Of a DNA stretch of 14,329 nt, positions 8,259 to 14,329 are shown piece after piece. The position numbers were made by a program, and so were the translations under genes. The first letter of the stretch is position 1. Each line of letters opens with the position of its first letter. Origin of the DNA: Deltaproteobacteria bacterium (lineage in GTDB: Bacteria; Desulfobacterota; Desulfobacteria; Desulfobacterales; JAUVGT01); the NCBI GenBank assembly GCA_030593645.1, contig JAUVGT010000070.1, positions 1-14,329 on the forward strand. Reading direction: 5' to 3'. The notes beneath the pieces were generated by a model, which saw only the letters and a program-made list of their open reading frames with translations, had not been told where the DNA came from and ran no database searches.

Positions 8259-9380
8259 TCAGTTGATTACAGAAAGTCTGAATATGGGCATATAAAAAGA
8301 TATCACGAAAAATCCCCAAAGAATGATGTTAAACAGAATTGCAACCAACCCAAGTTTGTTCGAAAAATACCTGATTCTAATCACATGCTGTTCCTTAAAA
8401 CTTATCAAAGAATTGTTCAATGCATCATCCATATTCTTTGAAACAGCGGCAGAAGCCAACGTGGCAATTAAATCCGGCGGCAGTCCGTTTGTTTTCATAA
8501 GGGCGTCTTTAAAATCAATTCCGTTATCTTCGTCCTTTGATATACTGTCCGCAGCCTGGATGTACTTCGTGCAGGCTGTGATCCCGGCGGATGCCAGCAG
8601 CGCCTTTCCGGGACTGTCCCCTTGCTTGATCATACCTTTAAAAAAAAGAGAGAGTATGTAAGTATCAAGCCTGTTTTGAAAATAATTAAATAACCCTCTT
8701 TTGGTTATTTGTTTTAGTAAAATATGAAGCAGCCACAATAAAAAACCGCAGAGAATCAAAACAAATACAGTTTTTAACAAAATTGGAATGATTTTTACCT
8801 GAAACGGCGTAGAGATTTCAACCCCGATATACATATCAGAAAAAAACGGGATAATCAGCCACACAAAGGCAATGGATATAATCGAACATATGATAAATAC
8901 AAATGATGGATAGTATAAAGATTTGTGAATGGATCTTCTAATACTGTCTTCCATTTCATGGTAATGGAGATAGATCTTTAAAAAATGAGGGAGCCGGCCC
9001 TGTTTCGATCCTTCTTCAATTACGCGGACAATGACCGCCGGAAAGCCTTTAAACCAAAGCTTGAAGGCATTCGCGGTTTCAGTTCCGTTTCTGAGAGAAT
9101 TGAGTAAACGTAAAATATTCTTTTGATATAATGTTTCTGAAGTTTTAATCTGCTCAAAAGAAACCGCTACCGGATGGCCTGAATTTAAAAGCATTGAAAG
9201 CTTGTTTAGCAGGCTGATCGCGCCCAGGTCCCTGGGTATATAAAACACAAAGGTAGTAATGGTGACTACAAAAAGCTGGAATAATGGCTCAAGCCATATT
9301 GATAATATCAAAACCACACACAGAAATGCCAGGATTACACGCCTGTATATGGAAAGAAAACATATGAGCTTTAATGTCAT
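8259..9380 (-). CDS. GspF/PilC-like inner-membrane platform protein (second copy)
   Basis: This 373-residue membrane protein carries an extra N-terminal region with two hydrophobic segments (about 13-28 and 32-48) before the first T2SSF domain; standard GspF has a soluble N-terminus. The first domain has the signature VIEEGSKQGRLPHFLKIYL (from 120), followed by membrane segments at about 158-182 and 199-221. The second domain (ISLF-like helices, 'GMIKQGDSPGKALLASA' at 249-265) lacks the GE.sG motif, reading ASAAVSKNMDDALNNSL instead. A last membrane helix (341-366) leads to SFYMPIFRLSVIN, the usual '..lPif.l' ending. The start overlaps the first copy's stop by 4 bp (9377-9380), and the third copy starts 20 bp after its stop, so the three are translationally linked. 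Confidence 0.8.
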   Translation of the reverse strand: MTLKLICFLSIYRRVILAFLCVVLILSIWLEPLFQLFVVTITTFVFYIPRDLGAISLLNKLSMLLNSGHPVAVSFEQIKTSETLYQKNILRLLNSLRNGTETANAFKLWFKGFPAVIVRVIEEGSKQGRLPHFLKIYLHYHEMEDSIRRSIHKSLYYPSFVFIICSIISIAFVWLIIPFFSDMYIGVEISTPFQVKIIPILLKTVFVLILCGFLLWLLHILLKQITKRGLFNYFQNRLDTYILSLFFKGMIKQGDSPGKALLASAGITACTKYIQAADSISKDEDNGIDFKDALMKTNGLPPDLIATLASAAVSKNMDDALNNSLISFKEQHVIRIRYFSNKLGLVAILFNIILWGFFVISFYMPIFRLSVIN

Positions 9381-10345
9381 CCGATCGTCCCTGCCATATG
9401 AAACAAAGGAAGATATAACGCGATAATAATAAAACCAAATAACGCGATAAGAAGTATAAAAAAGATAAAACTAAACCATATAAAATCCAATTTTTGCTGT
9501 CTTCTGTAATAGCCGGCCACATTCTTAAATGCAGCGCTAAGGTCCTTCCCCTTTTCACCGAATCCTATCACATGAACCACAAACTCCGGGAAAATACGGG
9601 CCTGTCGAAAAGCTTCAGAAATCGAAGATCCGTTTGATATTAAGTTTAATATCAAGTGAATACGTTCCTGATAACGTTGTTTATCAAGACTGGAAGCGGC
9701 CCAGGACAAGGCCTGCTTAATATCAGCTCCATTTTCTATCTGGTTTGATAGAAGCGAAAAAATATAATGGAGCCGGGAATCCGGTATCTTAAATTTGTTC
9801 TTTAAAAATATGGTTAAGATAAAGAAAAGAATTAATAAAAATGGTATCACGATCCAGTATTTTTTTAAAAAGATACTGAATCCGATTACGATCACTGTCG
9901 GAATGGGAAGATTACTCCCAAATCCTTGGTACATATTTTGAAAAATCGGAGTGATCAGAACCATAATCAGGGTAAATAGAAATAATCCAAAAAACCAAGT
10001 GATTAAGCCGATTCTTTGACCGTCAGATCCTGATTGTAGCTTATAATTCTCCTCAAGGCTGTAAATTAATTTCTCCAAGCTGAAATTTTTATCCGGCATA
10101 TTATGAAAACAGTGTTCCATTCCCGCCGGGAAAGGATGACCCTTCATAAAAAGTGACTCGTTCAGACTGCCTCCCGATTCGAGTAATTTATTGACAGCGT
10201 GCAGGTAGGTCCTGAGTCTTAAGAGGCCAGAAGTCTCCGCAAGCATTTTCAAAGACTGAGCCGCGGAATGCCCGCCGGCAAGCAGTATCCTGAATTGCTG
10301 GAGAAACACTAAAAGAGTAAAATTGTCCAATTTGTTTTTTATCAT
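9377..10345 (-). CDS. GspF/PilC-like inner-membrane platform protein (first copy)
   Basis: The 322-residue product is another T2SSF-family platform protein. Membrane segments are at about 113-135, 151-181 and 289-315, and the C-terminus ends ALYLPLFHMAGTIG, the typical GspF finish. The second domain has the canonical GFGEKGKDLSAAFKNVAGYY (261-280). The first domain starts normally (FLQQFRILLAGGHSAAQSLKML) but its signature is degenerate, reading CFHNMPDKNFSLEKLIYSL instead of a GE.sG motif. Thus this copy keeps the signature only in domain 2, the reverse of the second copy. It begins 55 bp after the pilin stop, with no good ribosome binding site before the ATG at 10345, so its expression level may differ from that of the pilin. 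Confidence 0.8.
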   Translation of the reverse strand: MIKNKLDNFTLLVFLQQFRILLAGGHSAAQSLKMLAETSGLLRLRTYLHAVNKLLESGGSLNESLFMKGHPFPAGMEHCFHNMPDKNFSLEKLIYSLEENYKLQSGSDGQRIGLITWFFGLFLFTLIMVLITPIFQNMYQGFGSNLPIPTVIVIGFSIFLKKYWIVIPFLLILFFILTIFLKNKFKIPDSRLHYIFSLLSNQIENGADIKQALSWAASSLDKQRYQERIHLILNLISNGSSISEAFRQARIFPEFVVHVIGFGEKGKDLSAAFKNVAGYYRRQQKLDFIWFSFIFFILLIALFGFIIIALYLPLFHMAGTIG

Positions 10346-10400
10346 ATCATAAACAGCACATCAGACTCGAAGCGGTTTTAGAATTGTTTCAAAATATCTT

Positions 10401-10853
10401 TTACTTCTTCTTTGGCTTTTTCTTTTTTACTTTTTTCTTCTGTATATCATTTTCTTTGGTGACCTCATATGTGGAATGACTGGCAAAATATACTTTCTGG
10501 CCATTTTTTAACGCCACTGCATCAAACGCGCTTTCGGTCGCATCAACCTTTAGCTGATAACCGTATAAATCCTGCATGGGGTCAAACTTGAGTTTTCCCC
10601 AGGCAGAGTCCTTTCGCCACTTCCCATATTTTTCTGAAGGATTTAAAGGGCAGGAAAGATATGCACCATGTTCTGCCCGATACTCTCTCTGACGGGAACC
10701 GATTTCAGCCAGCAGGACCTGGATCGCGGCGTCTTCTGATTTATACCTGTAGCTCAGAAAATTAGGAATGGCAATGGCCGCAAGTACACCGATTATCGCA
10801 ATCACTGCCATTAATTCAATGAGGGTAAAACCTTGCTGGCGTCTGCAATGCAT
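10401..10853 (-). CDS. Type IV pilin / major pseudopilin with poly-lysine C-terminus
   Basis: This 150-residue prepilin starts at ATG 10853 with GGAGG 6 nt upstream. The leader MHCRRQQG is cut after Gly8 by a prepilin peptidase, leaving FTLIELMAVIAIIGVLAAIA with Glu at +5 (Glu13) and the usual Pro22-type kink (IPNF). The globular part is small: YRAEHGAYLSCPLNPSEKYGKW, then FDPMQDLYGYQLKV and a C-terminal strand. It is PilA/PilE-like rather than clearly GspG-like; the GspG calcium-site tail is not seen. There is only one mature cysteine (Cys68), so no intramolecular disulfide loop. The tail is odd: from residue 139 to 150, ten of twelve residues are lysine. It is the first gene of the operon and follows a strong promoter, consistent with being the abundant subunit. 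Confidence 0.88.
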   Translation of the reverse strand: MHCRRQQGFTLIELMAVIAIIGVLAAIAIPNFLSYRYKSEDAAIQVLLAEIGSRQREYRAEHGAYLSCPLNPSEKYGKWRKDSAWGKLKFDPMQDLYGYQLKVDATESAFDAVALKNGQKVYFASHSTYEVTKENDIQKKKVKKKKPKKK

Positions 10854-10914
10854 GATACACCTCCACCAGGAATGATATTATTGAATGGACTGTTTAGAAT
10901 GTATATACATTTTG

Positions 10915-10944
10915 AGTATAGGTCAAAAAGACTTTCAGTGTCAA
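10915..10944 (-). promoter_or_regulatory. Sigma-70-like promoter of the pilin/GspF/GspE operon
   Basis: On the minus strand, a perfect TTGACA (10944-10939) is followed after 18 bp by TATACT (10920-10915). This is the best promoter match in the window. Transcription would start near 10908 and give a leader of about 55 nt with a good ribosome binding site before the pilin ATG (10853). The promoter lies just past the stop of the phospholipase-like gene (10982), so the operon can be expressed independently of it. Confidence 0.6.
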
Positions 10945-10981
10945 ATCTAATTTTAATCCGCTGAGTTTGTCATTTTATCAT

Positions 10982-11911
10982 CTATCTGAGCGGCTCAAGC
11001 ACGAGAGCTGTTGCCCCGATAGCAAGCGGGATCGCCTTTTTAATGACCCTGTCCCAGGATGCCTGACTTATGGTTTTCACATCCGGCACATTCGGTACCG
11101 CCCTTTTATAAATCTCCTTTGCAAATTTTTCTGGCTGTGCGGGTTTAAATTTTTTCTTCAATTCCGTGTATATCCGTTTGGCTTTATTAGTGAACGCGTC
11201 TGGGTTATCATAAACATATTTCCTGGCGTATTTTTCAAAAAGAAAATGTGTGGCCGTATTGTCTGTGATTATTTCAAACCCCACTGCCAGATTTCCGACG
11301 TGATGGGGTGCTGTCAAATCCTGAATATAATGTGAAGCCCAGCCCAGCATTTTTAAATTCAAGCTTCCATTTTGAGACTGTCTAAAATATTTTGAAAAAT
11401 TTGATGCCGCGGTTTCTTCAGTATCATCAATATGTTCCAGTAAAAACATCGACCATTTCTTAAAGACCCTGGGCAGAAAATTACCGAGTTTATTACCCTT
11501 TGTTTTTCCAAAAAAATGCCCCTCATAAACCAGTTCAAACATCTTTTTTTTCTTGTCAGGATCCATGCATGCCGGTTTTAACGTATTCCATGTTTTTGAA
11601 TCATAAATTCCCAACAGGTCAAGTGCTTTCTTTGTGATAAACTCATGGGTTGTATCCTTTTCATCCATCGCGCTTTTCAACGCTTTATAATACGCATTCG
11701 CGGTTTTGATCTGTTTCCAGAATTTTTTATTTTCAACTCGAAGATGATCTGAAATCAGGTCCGCGCTTTTAGTCATCCCGGCACTGGAAAAAAGTGTTTT
11801 TTCTATCTTTTCCGCAGGTTTTTCCATTTCTTCTTTCAGCTTTTTAAATTCCACATTGGCCTTTTCCCAAATTTTCGCTTCCTCTTTTGTCAGTATTTCC
11901 TTATAGTCCAT
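10982..11911 (-). CDS. Zinc-dependent phospholipase C-like protein, no visible signal peptide
   Basis: The 309-residue protein shows the metal-ligand pattern of the zinc-dependent phospholipase C fold (clostridial alpha-toxin N-domain and Bacillus PlcB; related to P1 nuclease). The ligands are His89 in DTTHEFITKKAL, Asp117 or Asp119 followed by His132 in YEGHFFG, His194/Asp198/His204 in SHYIQDLTAPHH, and His222/Glu226 in ATHFLFE. Spacing of H-x3-D-x5-H and H-x3-E is as in alpha-toxin. The fold hydrolyses phosphodiester bonds, classically phospholipid head groups. Unusually, there is no signal peptide: the first 85 residues are charged, helical and Lys/Glu rich (MDYKEILTKEEAKIWEKANV), whereas the classical enzymes need a free N-terminal Trp on the mature chain as a zinc ligand. 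The C-terminus has a short hydrophobic stretch (AIPLAIGATALVLEPLR). GGGGGAG lies 3 nt before ATG 11911. It may be a cytoplasmic enzyme or a substrate exported by a signal-independent route. Confidence 0.7.
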   Translation of the reverse strand: MDYKEILTKEEAKIWEKANVEFKKLKEEMEKPAEKIEKTLFSSAGMTKSADLISDHLRVENKKFWKQIKTANAYYKALKSAMDEKDTTHEFITKKALDLLGIYDSKTWNTLKPACMDPDKKKKMFELVYEGHFFGKTKGNKLGNFLPRVFKKWSMFLLEHIDDTEETAASNFSKYFRQSQNGSLNLKMLGWASHYIQDLTAPHHVGNLAVGFEIITDNTATHFLFEKYARKYVYDNPDAFTNKAKRIYTELKKKFKPAQPEKFAKEIYKRAVPNVPDVKTISQASWDRVIKKAIPLAIGATALVLEPLR

Positions 11912-11921
11912 TTACTCCCCC

Positions 11922-12093
11922 TTTTACGATTTTAAAAGTGACGGTTTCGTAAAAAGTCCAACTTCTGCGTTGTGCTGCATTTCGCAATCATTCAACGTAC
12001 TATAAGTACGCTTCATGATTACGAAATTTGCACGCCTTGAATTTAAACTTTTTACGAAACCGTCTATGTCGGACTTTTTACGAGTTTAAAAGT
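11922..12093. repeat. Palindromic MITE-like element with 18-bp terminal inverted repeats and flanking direct repeats
   Basis: GACGGTTTCGTAAAAAGT at 11940-11957 is a perfect 18-bp inverted copy of 12047-12064. Inside, the arms continue as an imperfect palindrome centred near TACTATAAGTACG (about 11998-12010), so the whole 125 bp can fold into one long hairpin. The element is flanked by an 18-bp direct repeat with one mismatch (11922-11939 and 12076-12093, TTTTACGA.TTTAAAAGT). Between the right inverted repeat and the right direct repeat, GGACTTTTTACGA (12071-12083) repeats part of the terminus again. No reading frame of size is inside. It is too short for an insertion sequence; a non-autonomous transposable element or REP-like hairpin family is likely. 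Confidence 0.75.
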
Positions 12094-12169
12094 AATCGGG
12101 AATATCAAAAATCACGCTCTTACCTGGCTGAAAAATTATGAGAACCTATCTTAACAATAGTCAGTAACC

Positions 12170-12652
12170 CTAATTATTTGAAAATTCCTTCAGCCTATCA
12201 CCTTCCAGGCGGTACAATACCCATTCATTTTGAGGGGCAGCGCCTATCGATTCATATAACTTGATAGCGGGCTCGTTCCAGTCCAATACACTCCATTCAA
12301 ACCGACCGCATCCTTCCGTTATTGCTAATTGAGCCAGGTACTTCAACACCGCCTTGCCCGCGCCGCTGTTTCTGGACTCAGGGGTGATATATAAATCTTC
12401 GAGATAAATTCCATTTTTACCCAGCCATGTGGAATAATTGTAAAAATAAACGGCAAAGCCGATCGGTTTTTCACCCAGCATGCAGATCAGGCACTTTGCG
12501 GTTGCTTTATCACTAAAGAGAGATTCCAGTAAGCTATCTCCGGTGGCTTTAACACTCTGCTCCGCATTTTCAAACCTGGCCAGTTCAGTAATTAAATGTA
12601 ATATTAATCCGGTATCTTCCGGTACTGCATTTCTGATTGTTATCTTTGTCAA
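12170..12652 (-). CDS. GNAT acetyltransferase, diamine/spermidine N-acetyltransferase (SSAT)-like
   Basis: I chose TTG 12652 as start (GAAAGG 8 nt upstream), giving 160 residues that begin MTKITIRNAVPEDTGLILHL, directly at the fold's first strand. The open frame extends further upstream to 12754, but that would overlap the preceding gene and add residues unrelated to the fold. The acetyl-CoA binding loop is RNSGAGK (94-100). Diagnostic SSAT-like blocks are ITELARFENAEQ, NYSTWLGKNGIYLEDLYITPESR and WNEPAIKLYESIGA (125-138), with Tyr133 as the likely general acid. The family transfers acetyl groups to polyamines, thialysine or similar primary amines; the exact substrate cannot be read. It is the last gene of a three-gene unit, 47 bp after the thioredoxin-like lipoprotein gene. 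Confidence 0.82.
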   Translation of the reverse strand: MTKITIRNAVPEDTGLILHLITELARFENAEQSVKATGDSLLESLFSDKATAKCLICMLGEKPIGFAVYFYNYSTWLGKNGIYLEDLYITPESRNSGAGKAVLKYLAQLAITEGCGRFEWSVLDWNEPAIKLYESIGAAPQNEWVLYRLEGDRLKEFSNN

Positions 12653-12699
12653 AATGTAAACCTTTCTATTCCATATCGTTTCATATACTATTTCCCCCG

Positions 12700-13308
12700 C
12701 TACTGGAAAGTCATCCAGTCCATCATTTCGCCGGTTTCCGACCATTTTTCCCAACCGGTTCTATAATAAGAAATGACCTGTTTTATCTGTTCAGCAGACA
12801 GGTATCCGACATGAACAAAAAGTGTGTGGCCCTGAGGCGAATAAAAACGGTGTTCCGGAACCGTTTTATACCACAACTTAGCCGCGATAACACGTTCCGG
12901 AGGCAATCGATAACGGCCTGCCCATTGCTGTGCTGTTTCCTGTGTGGCATGATCATTGTATTTATTGCTTTTACCTGTCATGATGGTCAGAAAAACAATC
13001 TCATCAGCCATCTCCGCTTCAACTCCCTTTGTTACAGGAGTCTGTTGCGTGCATGCCTTACACCATGTTGCGGCATATTCCGACCATACAAATTCCCTTT
13101 CAAAATCCACCATTGAAACAGGCTCTCCAAGTGCATTGGGCCGTGGTTCCTGTGTCCTCCCGGTAGAATAAGAGTCATCATTCATATTCCCCACGATCAT
13201 TTCCAACCCTTTCATTTTGCCCCATGACCGCTCGACCGGTCCCTGATCCCCGCAGCCCCATACTGCGATTGATAATACCAAAATAAATAATGATAATATT
13301 TTTTTCAT
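12700..13308 (-). CDS. Thioredoxin-fold lipoprotein
   Basis: The 202-residue protein has a lipoprotein-type signal (MKKILSLFILVLSIAVWGCGDQG), with Cys19 as the lipidated residue; Trp at -2 of the lipobox is atypical. The thioredoxin fold follows: FVWSEYAATWCKACTQQTP carries the redox pair Cys83/Cys86 in WCKAC, EIVFLTIMTG is the next core strand, TVPEH supplies the likely cis-proline (Pro151), and the ending TLFVHVGYLSAEQIKQVISYY is TlpA-like. It should sit in the periplasm attached to a membrane and exchange thiols with proteins there. Asp22-type inner-membrane retention cannot be judged, as +2 is Gly. GGGAGG lies 10 nt before the ATG, and the gene starts 17 bp after the metallo-beta-lactamase-fold gene stop, so the two are co-transcribed. 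Confidence 0.8.
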   Translation of the reverse strand: MKKILSLFILVLSIAVWGCGDQGPVERSWGKMKGLEMIVGNMNDDSYSTGRTQEPRPNALGEPVSMVDFEREFVWSEYAATWCKACTQQTPVTKGVEAEMADEIVFLTIMTGKSNKYNDHATQETAQQWAGRYRLPPERVIAAKLWYKTVPEHRFYSPQGHTLFVHVGYLSAEQIKQVISYYRTGWEKWSETGEMMDWMTFQ

Positions 13309-13325
13309 TGTAAAGAGACCTCCCG

Positions 13326-14153
13326 TTAGTTCCCAATCAATTCATTCTTCAGGTAGGATAAAACCAATTGCCGTCTTGAAAAATGTCCGTCTGTCAGCAC
13401 TTCAACCCAGGTTGGACCTCCAAATAATTCACGGGTGACTGCGCTTATATTCCATCCCTGCCGGTACAGTTCAATTACTCTATTTCCGATCGTTTCCAGA
13501 TAAGAAATTTTTGCCTTGAGGTCTTTGTCCGGGTTTTCTCTTACACTGGCACTTCCCGGGAAAAGCATTGTCAGTTTCAATTGAGCGATAAGCTTGAGAG
13601 AGTCAATGATCTTCCATATATCATACTCCTTACGCAGCCCCCGGTCCTTACCCCCGATGAAAAGATCGCCGGTAAACAGCCACCCTTGATCTTCCTCGTA
13701 TAAACAGATGTGATCCGGGCTGTGCCCGGGGGTATAGATCACACGAAAGCAGTATCTTTGGGTTTTGATTAATTCCTCATGGTCAACCGGATTCCCTGTG
13801 GACGGCTTTGGCCAGTCCCAAAAGAGACGCCGGTAAAAATGAAGCGGCTGCAAACTTCTGGGGTCAGCCATGATGGGTAAAGCTGATGGATGGGCCAGAA
13901 TTTTCAGTCCATCACTTTTATCCTGTATGATACGATTCGCACCGATATGATCCTCATGGCTATGGGTGTTAACGATGCATTTTACTGGCTTGTCCTGTAT
14001 GACTTCTAAAAGTTCACCCGCGGTATGCGCGCACCCGGTATCCACCATCATACCGTCAACGAAATATGCCATTGTCCAGTAACGCCCTCTGCCGAATATG
14101 CTTCGAGACAAATCGAATCGAGTCACAGGACCGTATTGTGAAATTTTTAACAT
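13326..14153 (-). CDS. Metallo-beta-lactamase-fold hydrolase
   Basis: This 275-residue cytoplasmic protein carries the binuclear metal site of the metallo-beta-lactamase superfamily: HSHEDH (His64, His66, Asp68, His69), His144 in TPGHSPDH and Asp163 in FTGDLF. The fold start YFVDGMMVDTGC precedes the motif as usual. The last canonical ligand, normally a His in a PGHG-like turn, is replaced: the corresponding block reads LLFPGSASV-like with Ser201 after FPG. This may leave a changed or single-metal site. The C-terminal helix-turn region (ISAVTRELFGGPTWVEVLTDGHFS) is like those of glyoxalase II-like hydrolases of unknown substrate. There is no clear ribosome binding site before ATG 14153, but alternative internal starts would cut into the fold. 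It heads the unit with the thioredoxin lipoprotein and the acetyltransferase. Confidence 0.82.
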   Translation of the reverse strand: MLKISQYGPVTRFDLSRSIFGRGRYWTMAYFVDGMMVDTGCAHTAGELLEVIQDKPVKCIVNTHSHEDHIGANRIIQDKSDGLKILAHPSALPIMADPRSLQPLHFYRRLFWDWPKPSTGNPVDHEELIKTQRYCFRVIYTPGHSPDHICLYEEDQGWLFTGDLFIGGKDRGLRKEYDIWKIIDSLKLIAQLKLTMLFPGSASVRENPDKDLKAKISYLETIGNRVIELYRQGWNISAVTRELFGGPTWVEVLTDGHFSRRQLVLSYLKNELIGN

Positions 14154-14178
14154 GTTTGATATATCGGTGTTAAATGGT

Positions 14179-14284
14179 TTTTAAGGGTCGAGGCGCCCAG
14201 TCGGCAAGGCGCAAAAGCGCAGAAATATCAAGCATATTTCGAGCTTTTGCAACGCAGCCGAATGGGATGATTCGCCCCTTAAAA
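14179..14284. repeat. Second palindromic element, imperfect
   Basis: The ends TTTTAAGGG (14179-14187) and CCCCTTAAAA (about 14275-14284) are inverted copies. Inside, TCGGC (14201-14205) pairs with GCCGA (14257-14261), GCAAAAGC (14211-14218) with GCTTTTGC (14243-14250), and GAAATAT (14222-14228) with ATATTTC (14234-14240). The whole 106 bp can fold as one long interrupted hairpin with a short loop near 14229-14233. It lies about 25 bp upstream of the metallo-beta-lactamase-fold gene. It resembles the element at 11922-12093 in length and design but not in terminal sequence. Confidence 0.65.
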
Positions 14285-14329
14285 TGTGAAGTTATTTTTG
14301 CACGAGCCCTAAAGTTGTTTTATGATTGT

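Noticed and set aside
8239..8319. Longer third GspF-like protein starting at TTG 8319
   Set aside because: It overlaps the second copy by 61 bp, lacks a ribosome binding site, and the extra residues do not look like GspF.
10967..11335. Open frame on the + strand opposite the phospholipase-like gene
   Set aside because: It is an antisense shadow with no ribosome binding site and no recognisable protein pattern; the minus-strand frame has clear family motifs.
12653..12754. Longer acetyltransferase starting at 12754
   Set aside because: It overlaps the thioredoxin-like gene by 55 bp and adds residues unrelated to the GNAT fold; a TTG start with a ribosome binding site lies exactly at the fold start.

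Overview
The window looks like chromosomal DNA from a Gram-negative, moderately AT-rich bacterium. Several proteins resemble those of Desulfobacterota (Desulfobacterales): the HsdR-N-like orphan with its KCAAGSLGSRERE block, the zinc-ribbon/HEAT protein and the long intergenic palindromes. This taxonomic guess rests on memory of protein families and is inference only. There are no rRNA or tRNA genes, CRISPR arrays, transposases or phage genes.

Left part, + strand (1-3215): the end of a nitroreductase; a nitrilase-branch carbon-nitrogen hydrolase with its own plausible promoter; an orphan restriction-enzyme-R-like nuclease-fold protein; and a secreted FlgO/CsgG-like protein with a very basic C-terminal half. 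A strong bidirectional terminator (3239-3265) separates this part from a convergent minus-strand gene for a protein with a zinc ribbon at each end and a HEAT-like middle (3293-3967).

Centre, minus strand (10853 down to 4143): one compact operon for a type IV filament (type II secretion/type IV pilus-like) machine. In transcription order it holds a major pilin/pseudopilin with a poly-lysine tail, three different GspF/PilC-like inner-membrane platform proteins, a GspE/PilB-like motor ATPase with an unusual N-terminal domain, and three minor pseudopilin-like proteins resembling GspI, GspJ and GspK/PilX. Many of the genes overlap by 4 bp (ATGA) or lie within tens of bases. A clear sigma-70-like promoter (TTGACA-18-TATACT) precedes the pilin. 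No secretin, prepilin peptidase or GspL/M/PilM-N-O genes are present here, so these must be elsewhere or absent. The tandem triple-GspF layout, the atypical ATPase N-terminus and the lysine-tailed pilin together make this the best candidate in the window for an undescribed filament or secretion variant.

Right part, minus strand: immediately upstream of the pilin operon is a zinc-dependent phospholipase C-like protein without a visible signal peptide (10982-11911). A long palindromic element with 18-bp perfect terminal inverted repeats and flanking direct repeats sits against its ribosome binding site. Next comes a three-gene unit transcribed right to left: a metallo-beta-lactamase-fold hydrolase, a thioredoxin-fold lipoprotein and an SSAT-like acetyltransferase. 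A second palindromic element lies upstream of that unit at the right edge.
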